NCBI GenBank assembly: GCA_900473415.1
Contig: UCLR01000003.1
Coordinates: 248,001 to 312,000 of the forward strand
Direction of reading: 5' to 3'
Length of the DNA stretch: 64,000 nucleotides
From: Hyphomicrobiales bacterium
GTDB lineage: Bacteria > Pseudomonadota > Alphaproteobacteria > Rhizobiales > Beijerinckiaceae
The notes under the pieces were generated by a model. That model saw nothing but the letters and a program-made list of their open reading frames with translations, searched no databases and was not told the origin of the DNA. Position 1 is the stretch's first letter; the number at the start of each line of letters is the position of its first letter. Below, in pieces: positions 28,625-37,820 of this stretch. A program made the translations under genes and the position numbers.

Positions 28625-29934
28625 CTATGACCAAGCGGATGCATTTGATCAGCTTCAACATGCATAGCCCGATCAACCACAGCGTCATGAGCTGGGCTGA
28701 TCCGGACGACAACCGCCTCGACGGCCTGGCCTCCTTCGATCACTGGAAGAAGCTCGCCCGGACGCTGGAGCGCGGCCGCTTCGACGCGATGTTCTTCGCC
28801 GACACGCCCGGCGGCTTCGATCGTTACAAGGAAAGCTTCGACGACTACGTGCGCTACGGCGTGTGCTGGCCCAGCCATGATCCGATGGCCGTCGCCGGCG
28901 TCATGCTGGCGGAAACCAAGCATCTTGGCTTTGCGGTGACCCTGTCGACCTCGGGCACCTATCCCTACATGACCGTTCGCCGGCTCTCGACACTCGACTA
29001 TATGAGCGGCGGCCGGGTCGGCTGGAACATCGTCTCCGGCCATCTGCGCGGGGAACATCGGGCGCTCGGCGTGCCGCAGCTCGAGCATGACGAGCGATAT
29101 GACCATGCCGACGAGTATATGGAGATCTGCCACCGGCTTTGGAACGGCGTGAGGCCGGGCGCGATCAAGGCCGACAAGCAGCAGGGCATCTATGCCGACC
29201 CGGCCAATGTCGATGTGGTCGAGTTCGCCGGCAAGCATTTCAGCTGCCGCGCCGTGCCGCCCACCCTGCCGTCCCCGCAAGGTCGTCCGGTCCTGTTCCA
29301 GGCGGGCTCGTCGGGACGCGGTCAGCAATTCGCCATGAAGCATGCCGACGTCGTCTTCGCGATCCAGCCGCGGCTCAAGGAGATGACGAGCTTCGTCAAG
29401 AAGCTCGGCGAAACCTCCGCGGCCGCGGGCCGGCCCGAGGCGCCGAAGGTCGTGTTCGGCGTCCAATGCATCGTGGGCGGAACCGAAGCGGAGGCGAAGC
29501 GCACACAGGCCGAAATGGCCGAGCGCATCCCGCTCGACGCAGCGCTGAGCCGCATGTCGGGCACGCTCGGCATGGATTTCAGCAAGATGGATCTCGACCA
29601 GCCGCTCGGCGGCAACGACACGCAGGCCTCGCGCGGCATGCTGCAAATGCTCGCGAACCTGACGGGCGACGGGAACTCGACGATCCGCGACGCGGCGAAG
29701 GTGTTCGGCGCCTCGACGGGCATGACGCAGATCGTCGGCACGCCCGAGCAGGTGGCTGACAAGCTCGAGGAGCTCTGGCGCGAGAGCGGTTGCCATGGGT
29801 TCAACATGACCCCGGCGACGAACATCCAGAGCGTCGAGGACTTCGTCGATCAGGTCGTCCCGCTGCTGCAGAAGAAGGGCGTCTTCCGTCGCGAATACGA
29901 GAGCACGACGCTGAGCGGCAATCTCGCGAACTGA
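28621..29934 (+). CDS. Two-component flavin monooxygenase, NtaA/SnaA/DszA family
   Basis: 437 aa from ATG 28621. The family uses FMNH2 from a separate reductase to cleave C-N or C-S bonds or to hydroxylate (nitrilotriacetate, EDTA, dibenzothiophene sulfone, pristinamycin). Family signs are KRMHLISFNMHSPINH, FDAMFFADTPGGFDRY, VTLSTSGTYPYMTVRRLSTLDYMSGGRVGWNIVSG, and PVLFQAGSSGRGQQFA. It overlaps the upstream dehydrogenase by 4 nt, and the amidohydrolase follows 37 nt on. Its reductase is probably the protein at 31969 or at 33031. Confidence 0.93.
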   Translation: MTMTKRMHLISFNMHSPINHSVMSWADPDDNRLDGLASFDHWKKLARTLERGRFDAMFFADTPGGFDRYKESFDDYVRYGVCWPSHDPMAVAGVMLAETKHLGFAVTLSTSGTYPYMTVRRLSTLDYMSGGRVGWNIVSGHLRGEHRALGVPQLEHDERYDHADEYMEICHRLWNGVRPGAIKADKQQGIYADPANVDVVEFAGKHFSCRAVPPTLPSPQGRPVLFQAGSSGRGQQFAMKHADVVFAIQPRLKEMTSFVKKLGETSAAAGRPEAPKVVFGVQCIVGGTEAEAKRTQAEMAERIPLDAALSRMSGTLGMDFSKMDLDQPLGGNDTQASRGMLQMLANLTGDGNSTIRDAAKVFGASTGMTQIVGTPEQVADKLEELWRESGCHGFNMTPATNIQSVEDFVDQVVPLLQKKGVFRREYESTTLSGNLAN

Positions 29935-29971
29935 CCGCGCGTCCAGATCATTGAAGAGGAACGAGGCCACG

Positions 29972-30814
29972 ATGTCCGCGACGCCCAAGCGAGCCCCTCG
30001 GCTCAAGGCCCCTCCCGGCGCTTGCGACACGCATATGCACTTCTACAACAGTGCGTATCCGACCTCCTCCAAGGCCTGGCTGTTTCCGCCGGACTTCCTG
30101 CTGGCGGATTACAGGAAGGTTCAGGAAAGGCTCGGCCTTCAGCGTATGGTCCTCGTCCAACCGGTCAGCTACGGCTTCGACAACAGCTGCATCCTCGATG
30201 CGGCGGACGAGGTTGGCGATGACGCGCGTGCCGTCGTGACGGTGCCGGTCTCGATCTCCGACGCCGAACTCGATACCCTCTGGAAGCGTGGCGCGCGCGG
30301 CGTGCGGTTCCATCAGATGCGCGGCGGCATGATGGAGTGGCGCGAGTTGCCGATCATGGCCGACCGGCTCGCCGGCAGCGGCTGGCACGTCCAGGTGCAG
30401 CTCGACGGCATGGAACTGCCGCAATACGAGAAATTGATCGCCGATCTTCCAGGAACCGTCGTGCTCGACCACATCGGGCGTTATTCCCAGGCGATCCCGC
30501 CGGAACACGAGGCATTCCAATCGCTTCTGAGGCTGGCGGCGCAGGACAATGTCTACGTCAAGATCTCGGGCGCCTACCACATCTCCAAGCTCGGCGGCCC
30601 GGATTATGCCGATGTCGTGCCGCTGGCGGCCGCGCTGGCGCGCCAGTCCACCGAGCGCCTGCTCTGGGCCTCGGACTGGCCGCATCCGACGCATCTGAAC
30701 GAGCACGCGCCCGATGATGCGGACCTGCTCGATTTCCTGCTCGCATGCACGGAGTCCGACGCCGATCGCAAGGCGATCCTCTCGGACAATCCGGCGCGGC
30801 TCTACGGTTTTTGA
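29972..30814 (+). CDS. Amidohydrolase family 2 (LigI/2-pyrone-4,6-dicarboxylate hydrolase-like)
   Basis: 280 aa from ATG 29972. This is a TIM-barrel metal hydrolase: CDTHMHFY (HxH) near the N-terminus, VVLDHIGRYSQ mid-protein and WASDWPHPTH with the metal Asp near the end, as in LigI-type lactonases. VRFHQMRGG and VYVKISGAYHISK are also typical. LigI opens 2-pyrone-4,6-dicarboxylate to 4-oxalomesaconate without needing a metal; whether this protein acts on a lactone or an amide is open. It is transcribed with the monooxygenase. Confidence 0.85.
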   Translation: MSATPKRAPRLKAPPGACDTHMHFYNSAYPTSSKAWLFPPDFLLADYRKVQERLGLQRMVLVQPVSYGFDNSCILDAADEVGDDARAVVTVPVSISDAELDTLWKRGARGVRFHQMRGGMMEWRELPIMADRLAGSGWHVQVQLDGMELPQYEKLIADLPGTVVLDHIGRYSQAIPPEHEAFQSLLRLAAQDNVYVKISGAYHISKLGGPDYADVVPLAAALARQSTERLLWASDWPHPTHLNEHAPDDADLLDFLLACTESDADRKAILSDNPARLYGF

Positions 30815-30977
30815 GGGCGGATCGCAGATGCGGGCGGCTCCCTCCCCTGTGGGCATTTCAAGAGAGAGCCCTGGGGAAGGTAGCCTGGTGCGGCCTCATG
30901 ACCGCCGGAAACTTCCTCGTGGCATGCCCGGTGGTTCGCGGTATCACCGGGCTCTATGGTTTGGAGGGAGCACGGAC

Positions 30978-31934
30978 ATGATCAACAGGATGACCCTGGA
31001 TCAGCTCCTGATACTCATCACCGTCTCGGAGCTGGGCAGCTTCTCGGCCGCCGCGCGCAAGCTCAACCGGGTCCAGTCGGCGGTCAGCCAGTCGGTCCAG
31101 TCGCTCGAGGATGCGCTGGAACTGCAGCTCTTCGACCGCTCGCACAAGCTTCCGCAGCTCACCGACGCCGGCAAGGCTATCCTCGCCGATGCCAAGCGCA
31201 TCGTCAGCAGCGCCAATGCCCTTCGCGCCCGCGCAAAAAGCATCGGTACCGTCGCCGAGCCCGAGATCAGCCTCGCCATCGAGCAGGTGTTCCCGAACGA
31301 CGTGCTGATCGAGGCGCTGGACGATTTTCGCGCCAAGTACCCGCTCGTCTCGGTGACGCTGTTCGCCGAGGGGCTGGGTGCGCCCGAGCAGTCGCTGCTG
31401 GAGGGCAATGCGCGGCTGTCGATCTATTCGCCGGCCTTCAACGGGCTGCCAGGCATCCAGCTCCAGTTCCTCGGCAATGTCCCGGTGTCGCTGGTCGCCT
31501 CCTCCCAGCATCCGCTGGCGTCGATATCGGGGCTGATCTCGCAATCGGAGCTCGACGAGCACGTCCAGCTCACGCTGACCGACCGCACGCGGCGCTATCG
31601 CGGCGTGGTGATGGGAACGAAGTGCTGGAGCTTCGTCGACCAGTTCAACCGCCTGGACTTCGCCCTGCGCGGCTTCGGCTGGTGTGCGATGCCGACACAT
31701 CTGGCTCGGCCGCATCTCGATGCCGGCCGGCTCGTCGAGCTGCGGCTTGCGATCCATCAGGACCGGCCGCTGCTCTTTCCGCTCTACGCCGCCTATCGCG
31801 TCGACGAGCCGCCGGGCCTGGCCGCTCAATGGCTGCTCAACCTGCTGCGCGAGCGGTTCACCCAATGGCTGGAACGGCAGGCACGCCGGACCGAAAACGG
31901 CATTCAGATACGGATCACCGCCACGACGCGATAA
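30978..31934 (+). CDS. LysR-family transcriptional regulator
   Basis: 318 aa from ATG 30978 with GGAGGGAG upstream. The winged-helix DNA-binding domain is at residues 4-62 (TLDQLLILITVSELGSFSAA, SAVSQSVQSLEDALELQLFDRS). The effector domain follows; it ends with ALRGFGWCAMPTHLARPHLDAG and a basic tail. It lies inside the plus-strand catabolic set, 163 nt after the amidohydrolase, and probably controls these genes and perhaps the converging Liv set. It has the same strand as its presumed targets, unlike the usual divergent arrangement. Confidence 0.93.
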   Translation: MINRMTLDQLLILITVSELGSFSAAARKLNRVQSAVSQSVQSLEDALELQLFDRSHKLPQLTDAGKAILADAKRIVSSANALRARAKSIGTVAEPEISLAIEQVFPNDVLIEALDDFRAKYPLVSVTLFAEGLGAPEQSLLEGNARLSIYSPAFNGLPGIQLQFLGNVPVSLVASSQHPLASISGLISQSELDEHVQLTLTDRTRRYRGVVMGTKCWSFVDQFNRLDFALRGFGWCAMPTHLARPHLDAGRLVELRLAIHQDRPLLFPLYAAYRVDEPPGLAAQWLLNLLRERFTQWLERQARRTENGIQIRITATTR

Positions 31935-31968
31935 GTCGTCGCGGCGGTCGTACCAAAGGACGATCAGA

Positions 31969-32946
31969 ATGAAATCGGCACTCGAAAGCGGCACTCCGTC
32001 GGCGGATCGCAGCGCATTCCGGCGCACGCTCGGAGAGTTCGCCACCGGGGTAACGGTCATCACCACGACCGTGGACGGCGCCTCCTACGGATTGACGTCC
32101 AATTCGTTCAGCTCCGTCTCGCTCGACCCGCCGCTGGTCCTCTGGTCGATCCGACGCGAGAGCCAGAGCTTTGCCGCCTTCGAAGCTTGCGAGTATTTCG
32201 CCGTCAATGTGCTGGCCGACGACCAGATCGGCCTCTCGCAGTTGTTCGCTAAGTCGGCGCCGAACAAGTTCCAGGATGTCGCGCACGCCAAGGGGCGCGG
32301 GGAAGCGCCGCTGCTGCACGGCGTCGCAGCCAGCTTCGAATGCCGACGCACCTGCGCCTATGAAGGCGGCGATCATCTCATACTCGTCGGAGAGGTCGAG
32401 ACCTTCTCGCGCTACGATCGCGCGCCGCTGATCTTCTCGAAGGGCCGCTACGCCGTCACCGCGAACCATCCCGATGTCGCCGCATTGGCTGTGGCGGCGC
32501 CGCCTCCGGCCCCACAGGGCGAGAGCGAGGTGCTGTCGAACCTGATGATCCGGGCCTATTCGCTGATCGCCTCCGAGGTCGAGAGGGCCCGCATCAAGGC
32601 GGGCCTGGGCCTGACGCTCATGCAGGCACGGCTACTACGCGCCTGCGCGGCGAATCCGGGCAGCACGCTCGAGGCGCTGCTGCCGGAGCTGCTTCTCGAC
32701 TTCAATTCCAGCCAGAATGTCCTCGGAACGCTCGTGTCGCTGGGCCTTGTGACGGCGGATGCGCAGAATCGCGTCTCGCTGACGCTGGCCGGCGAAGTGC
32801 GCGTGAAGGAGATCATCGCGCATGCGCGTCAGTGCGAGGAGATGCTGTTCCGCAACGTGCCGGCAGAGGAGCTGGCGACGATGAACAGCACGCTTTCGCG
32901 GATTATCTGCGCAAACGAGGCAACGCGGCGCGCGTCGACCGGCTGA
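31969..32946 (+). CDS. Flavin reductase fused to a C-terminal MarR-like winged-helix domain
   Basis: 325 aa. Residues about 12-170 are an HpaC/ActVB-type NAD(P)H:flavin reductase (FRRTLGEFATGVTVITT, GLTSNSFSSVSLDPPLVLWSI, NKFQDVAHAKG, HLILVGEVETF). Residues about 185-325 look like a MarR-type helical domain (LMIRAYSLIASEVERARIKAGLGLT, then LLDFNSSQNVLGTLVSLGLVTADAQNRVSLTLAG). This architecture is known from the reductase of Acinetobacter 4-hydroxyphenylacetate hydroxylase, where the extra domain binds the aromatic substrate and stimulates flavin reduction. It probably supplies FMNH2 to the monooxygenase at 28621. Domain edges are by eye. Confidence 0.88.
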   Translation: MKSALESGTPSADRSAFRRTLGEFATGVTVITTTVDGASYGLTSNSFSSVSLDPPLVLWSIRRESQSFAAFEACEYFAVNVLADDQIGLSQLFAKSAPNKFQDVAHAKGRGEAPLLHGVAASFECRRTCAYEGGDHLILVGEVETFSRYDRAPLIFSKGRYAVTANHPDVAALAVAAPPPAPQGESEVLSNLMIRAYSLIASEVERARIKAGLGLTLMQARLLRACAANPGSTLEALLPELLLDFNSSQNVLGTLVSLGLVTADAQNRVSLTLAGEVRVKEIIAHARQCEEMLFRNVPAEELATMNSTLSRIICANEATRRASTG

Positions 32947-32963
32947 TCGGGGTTTGCGAAAAA

Positions 32964-32998
32964 GAACCGCCCAGATTGCTCGGCAATCAGGGCGGTTC
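32964..32998 (-). terminator. Intrinsic terminator between converging catabolic operons
   Basis: Arms GAACCGCCC and GGGCGGTTC enclose a second stem GATTGC/GCAATC with loop TCG. The A-run at 32959-32963 becomes a T-run on the minus strand, so it ends transcription of the livK-to-reductase operon. It may also stop plus-strand transcription less efficiently. Confidence 0.8.
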
Positions 32999-33030
32999 AC
33001 ACATCCTGATGTTCTGATCGGGATCGGGCG

Positions 33031-33534
33031 CTAGAGGTCCCTGTATCCGCCACCATAAGCCAGCGTGGCGCCCCGGTCGGGCGCGATCCGGAGCCCGACG
33101 ACGCGACCGATCGCGATGACCGCCTGCTCTTCCTCGACGATGCTGCGCAGGCGGCAGTCGAAGACCGCCGCCGACGACGCCAGGATCGGCGAGCCGGTGA
33201 CGAGGCTGCCCCATTCATGCGGCGCGAAACGGTCCGCGCCGCTGATCGCTCCGCCGAATGCCCTGGCCGTCGCCTCGCTGCCCGCAGGAAGGACGCAGAC
33301 CGCGAAGGCCTCAGCCGTGCGGATGGCGGCGAGCGCTCCGGTCTTGTGACCGATCGAGACGAGCACGACCGGCGGGTCCGCGGAGACATGGGCGAAGGAC
33401 AAGCCGAGGAAGCCGGTCGGGCCTTCCGGGCCCTGGGCGGTGACGATCGTCGCGCCGAGCGGGCGCGTTCCGATCGCCGTCCAGAATGCCCTCTGGTCGA
33501 TCGCCTCGCCGACGAGCTCCCGCGGCCCGCTCAC
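33031..33534 (-). CDS. Flavin reductase family protein (second reductase of the cluster)
   Basis: About 167 aa from a GTG at 33534 whose GTGA overlaps the stop of the RraA-like gene; a GTG at 33561 would add nine residues. The flavin-reductase-like FMN-binding split barrel is recognisable: FWTAIGTRPLGATIVTAQGPEG, GLSFAHVSADPPVVLVSIGHKTG, AFAVCVLPAGSEATARAFGG, and a C-terminal AYGGGYRDL. It lacks the MarR-like extension of its neighbour at 31969. It is the last gene of the minus-strand operon and is a second candidate partner for the FMNH2-dependent monooxygenase. Confidence 0.88.
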   Translation of the reverse strand: MSGPRELVGEAIDQRAFWTAIGTRPLGATIVTAQGPEGPTGFLGLSFAHVSADPPVVLVSIGHKTGALAAIRTAEAFAVCVLPAGSEATARAFGGAISGADRFAPHEWGSLVTGSPILASSAAVFDCRLRSIVEEEQAVIAIGRVVGLRIAPDRGATLAYGGGYRDL

Positions 33535-34253
33535 GGCTGGCCGCTGGTCAGGCTCGGGCACACCCCTTCGACGACGGCGATGTTGGCCGCGTCCATGTAT
33601 TTCTGCATGTTCATGATCTCAAACAGCGTCTTGCCCGCCTTGATCTGCCTGCGAACGTCGTGCTCGGTCTCGTTGCGGCGTCGGGCACGCTCGATGGTTT
33701 CGGCCGCCAGTCGCACCGGAATGACGAGGACGCCGTCGTCATCCGCGGCGATGATGTCGCCGGGCTCGATCACGACGCCGTCGCAGACGACGGGGATGTT
33801 CACCGATCCGGGCCCGCGCTTCTCGGGATGAGCGGGCGAGACGATGGTGGACCAGACATTGAAGCCCATCGACCGTACCGCATCCGTATCGCGCACCGGG
33901 CCGTCGGCGACGACGCCGGCGATGCCCTTCTCCATCGCGTAGGTCGTCGCGACATCGCCCCAGAGCGCCCCCTGCGGCACGCCGCCATTGACCAGCACAA
34001 GCATGTCGCCGCGCTCCGCGACCTTGAGCGCGGCGTGGATCATGAGGTTGTCGCCGGGATAGTTATAGGATGTCACCGCCTGCCCGACCGCCTTCTGCGA
34101 CACACCGATGGGGCGCATCCGGGGGCTGAGCAGCCGCCTCCGGCCTTCGATCGCACCCAGCGCCTCGTGCAGGTCGGCGACCGGGAATTCAGCGATCTGG
34201 TCGAGAAGACCGCGGGAGCATCGCGGGATTTGCGTGTAGATTACCGACGACAT
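33531..34253 (-). CDS. RraA-like protein, probable 4-hydroxy-4-methyl-2-oxoglutarate/4-carboxy-4-hydroxy-2-oxoadipate aldolase type
   Basis: 240 aa from the ATG at 34253. The RraA/HMG-aldolase fold is shown by VADLHEALGAIEGRR, GDNLMIHAALKVAERGDMLVLVNGG, and GALWGDVATTYAMEKGIAGVVADGPVRDTDAV, which includes the conserved Arg and Asp. IEPGDIIAADDDGVLVIP is the conserved C-terminal part. True members split a 4-hydroxy-2-oxo acid to pyruvate; others are RNase E inhibitors. The LigI-like gene nearby favours an aldolase of a protocatechuate-4,5-cleavage-like route. Downstream coupling to a flavin reductase also points to metabolism. Confidence 0.87.
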   Translation of the reverse strand: MSSVIYTQIPRCSRGLLDQIAEFPVADLHEALGAIEGRRRLLSPRMRPIGVSQKAVGQAVTSYNYPGDNLMIHAALKVAERGDMLVLVNGGVPQGALWGDVATTYAMEKGIAGVVADGPVRDTDAVRSMGFNVWSTIVSPAHPEKRGPGSVNIPVVCDGVVIEPGDIIAADDDGVLVIPVRLAAETIERARRRNETEHDVRRQIKAGKTLFEIMNMQKYMDAANIAVVEGVCPSLTSGQP

Positions 34254-34446
34254 CTTGAAAGTCTCCTTCGCAGAACGCTGCGCTTCAGTGAAAGCTCGAA
34301 GCTGTGATGGCATCCCGCCTGGAACAGCGATGGAAAAGCCTGCCAGGGCGCAGCCTGGCTGGTTGTTGTCCGTGCGCCGCCACCCGGCAGCCGAGAGGCC
34401 GCCGGCATGCTGCAAACCGCGCCGAAATCATCCCGGCCGGCGTCGC

Positions 34447-35430
34447 CTAAGCCGACTGGCTGGGCACCGGCTCAGCTTGGCCAGCCGGTGCCTTGCGCGC
34501 CCCGTTGAGCCGCGCAGTGATCTCGCCGACCACGCCCTTCGGCAGGAACAGCAGGGCGCCGCCGTACAGGATGCCGAAAATGAGCTGGCTGTACTCGGCG
34601 TAGCCGCCCAGATTCTGCGACACCCAGACCAGCAACACGGCGCCGACCAGAGGCCCCCACATCGTGCCGATGCCGCCGACGACGAGGATCGCCATCAGCT
34701 GGATCATGACGCTCAAGTCGAAGAAGGTGCCGTTCACATAGTTCAGGAAATGCGCGTAGAGGCAGCCTGCGAGAGCCGCATAGACCGCGCTCAGCACGAA
34801 TATCTGGATCCGGCAGCGTACGACATCCACGCCCAGGGACGCGGCGGCGGCTTCGTGGGCGCCCAACGCACGCAGAGCCCGGCCGAAGCGGGAATCCACG
34901 ATCCTGAAGGACAGCAGGAACAGCACGATCGCGACGAACCAGATGAGATAGTACATCCTCAGCTTGGTATCGAAAGCAAAGCCGAAGATGCTGAGATCCG
35001 GCACACCGGGGATACCGGTCAATCCGCCCGTGACCTCGGTCCAGCGCGTGCTGACGATGATGATGATCTGGGCGAAGGCCAGCGTGATCATGGCGAGGTA
35101 GTGCCCGCGCACGCGCAGGATCGGCGCCCCGATGAGAAAGGCGACGAGGCCGGTGCCGACGACGGCGACGAGCATGGCCGCCAGCGGCGGCCAGCCATAG
35201 GTGACCGTCAGGATGCCCGAGACATAGGCTCCAAGCGCCATGAAGGCGTTGTGGCCGAAGGAGATCTTCCCAGCGTAGCCGACCAGCAGGTTAAGGCCGA
35301 TCGCGACGATGGCGTAAAGCCCCCCCAGCGCCATGACCGTCACTGTGGCGGCGCTGCCGAAGAACGGGAAGACGACGGCGACGGCAATGAGAGCCAATAC
35401 GCTCTGCGTATGAGTAGGACGCCAGCTCAT
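34447..35430 (-). CDS. livM: Branched-chain amino-acid-type ABC transporter permease LivM
   Basis: 327 aa with about nine to ten hydrophobic helices. LivM signs are GLYAIVAIGLNLLVGYAGKISFGHNAFMALGAY, RVRGHYLAMITLAFAQI, TGGLTGIPGVP, and SRFGRALRALGAHEAAAASLGVDV with LVVGGIGTMWGPLVGA. It starts with a 4-nt overlap with livH. The ligand may be an aromatic or other carboxylate rather than leucine, given the neighbouring catabolic genes. Confidence 0.93.
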   Translation of the reverse strand: MSWRPTHTQSVLALIAVAVVFPFFGSAATVTVMALGGLYAIVAIGLNLLVGYAGKISFGHNAFMALGAYVSGILTVTYGWPPLAAMLVAVVGTGLVAFLIGAPILRVRGHYLAMITLAFAQIIIIVSTRWTEVTGGLTGIPGVPDLSIFGFAFDTKLRMYYLIWFVAIVLFLLSFRIVDSRFGRALRALGAHEAAAASLGVDVVRCRIQIFVLSAVYAALAGCLYAHFLNYVNGTFFDLSVMIQLMAILVVGGIGTMWGPLVGAVLLVWVSQNLGGYAEYSQLIFGILYGGALLFLPKGVVGEITARLNGARKAPAGQAEPVPSQSA

Positions 35431-36316
35431 ATCTCTTCATTCTTCAGTTCGATGAGAGGGCGGAACAATCCGTGTGGCCAGATGATCAGCAGCGCGAACA
35501 GCACGGCATAGGTCACCGCGTCGCCATAGACGGACGAGATGAAGGCGGTGCTGATCGACTGGAGGATGCCGATCACCAGCCCGCCGACGATCGCGCCCCG
35601 CATGTTGCCCATGCCGCCGATGATCGCCGCGGCGAAGCCGTTGAGGGTCATCGAGACGCCGGCGTCGAACTGCGTACTGATCAGAGGCGTGAAGATCACG
35701 CCGCCGATGGCGCCGAGCAGCGCGGCAAGACCGAACGACATCGCGACCATCTGCTCGACGGCAACACCGAGCCAGGCCGCGACGCGGCGGTTGATCGCCG
35801 TCGCCTTCATCGCCTTGCCCACCAGGGTGCGATCGAAAAAGCTCTGCAGAGCGAAGAAGACGAGGACGGTCACCAGGAGCACCCAGAGAGCCTGGCTGCT
35901 CAGCATCACCGATCCGAGCTTAACCGACGGCAGCACTCCGAAGGCGGGGAAAGTCAGAGGGTCGCGCCCAACGCCCAGCATCACGAGATTGGGGAGCACG
36001 GTCGCGACCGCGAAGAGCATGAACACATAGGTCCAGTCCTTCGCGCCACGCCGCCACAGCGGCCGGATGAAGAGCCGCTCGGTCAGCAGGCCGATGACGA
36101 CGGTCAAGGCGACGCCGCCGATGATCGCGAATGGCAAGGGCAAGCCGACATGGCCAAAGAGGAAGGCCGTCAGCATGCCGCCCAGCATGACGAACTCGCC
36201 CTGGGCGAAATTGATGATCCCGGTCGTGTTGTAGACGAGGCCAATGCCGATGGCATTGATGGCGTAAATCGCGCCGAATACGACGCCGTTGACCAGGAGA
36301 ACCGGCAGCAGGTCTA

Positions 36317-36320
<4 letters not shown>
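35427..36320 (-). CDS. livH: Branched-chain amino-acid-type ABC transporter permease LivH
   Basis: 297 aa, eight or so helices. VNGVVFGAIYAINAIGIGLVYNTTGIINFAQGEFVMLGG is the LivH N-terminal signature, and VAMSFGLAALLGAIGGVIFTP and GGMGNMRGAIVGGLVIGI follow. It overlaps livF by 4 nt at its start and livM by 4 nt at its end. Confidence 0.94.
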
Positions 36321-37040
<720 letters not shown>

Positions 37041-37057
<17 letters not shown>

Positions 37058-37820
37058 CGCTCCCGAGATAGGCTTCGATCACCTTGGGGTTGCGACGGAC
37101 TTCGTCCGGGCTGCCATTGGCAAGCCTGCGGCCGAAGCTGAGGACGGTGATCTGATCGCAGATCTTCATGACCAGGCTCATATCGTGCTCGACCAGCACC
37201 AGAGTCTTTCCTTGTTCGCGAATGGCGAGCAACAGATCGGCGAGGCGCGCCGTCTCGTTTGCATCGAGGCCGGATGCCGGCTCGTCCAGCAGCATGACAC
37301 GCGGCTCGGTCACCAGACCGCAGGCGATCTGCAGAAGGCGCTGGTGTCCGAGCGGCAAGGCGTCGGCGAGCACATCCGCCTGCGCTCCGAGACCGACGAA
37401 GGCCAATGAGGCCTTGGCGGCCTCCCGGAAGCGCTGCTCCTCGGCCTTCACCGCCGGAAGGCGCAGCATGGCGGGAAGTATCCCAGCGCTGCCGCGGGTG
37501 TGGCAGCCGACCATCACCGACTCGAGAACCGTCATTCCGTAGAAGGGGTGGATCTTCTGGAATGTCCGCACCATCCCCAGCCGCACTCTGTCATGCGGCT
37601 GGACTCCGTCCAGCCGCTTGCCATCGAAGTGGATCTCGCCGCCATTGCCGGGGAGAACCCCGGTCAGGACGTTGAAGAAGGTGGACTTCCCGGCTCCGTT
37701 CGGGCCGATCAGCCCGGCGATCTGGCCGGGCTGCACGGCGAAGTCGACCTTGTCCAGGGCCGTGACGCCGCCAAATTTCTTGGTCAGGCCCTGGACGTCG
37801 ATCAGCTGGCTCGATGTCAC
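37041..37820 (-). CDS. livG: Branched-chain amino-acid-type ABC transporter ATPase LivG
   Basis: 259 aa. Walker A is GPNGAGKSTFFNVLTG near residue 38. MVRTFQKIHPFYGMTVLESVMVGCH is the LivG Q-loop region. The signature reads LPLGHQRLLQIACGL, a variant of the usual LSYGxQRxLEIA, and Walker B is VMLLDEPASGLD. VLVEHDMSLVMKICDQITVLSFGRRLANG is the LivG C-terminal hallmark. The start overlaps the livK stop by 4 nt. Confidence 0.95.
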
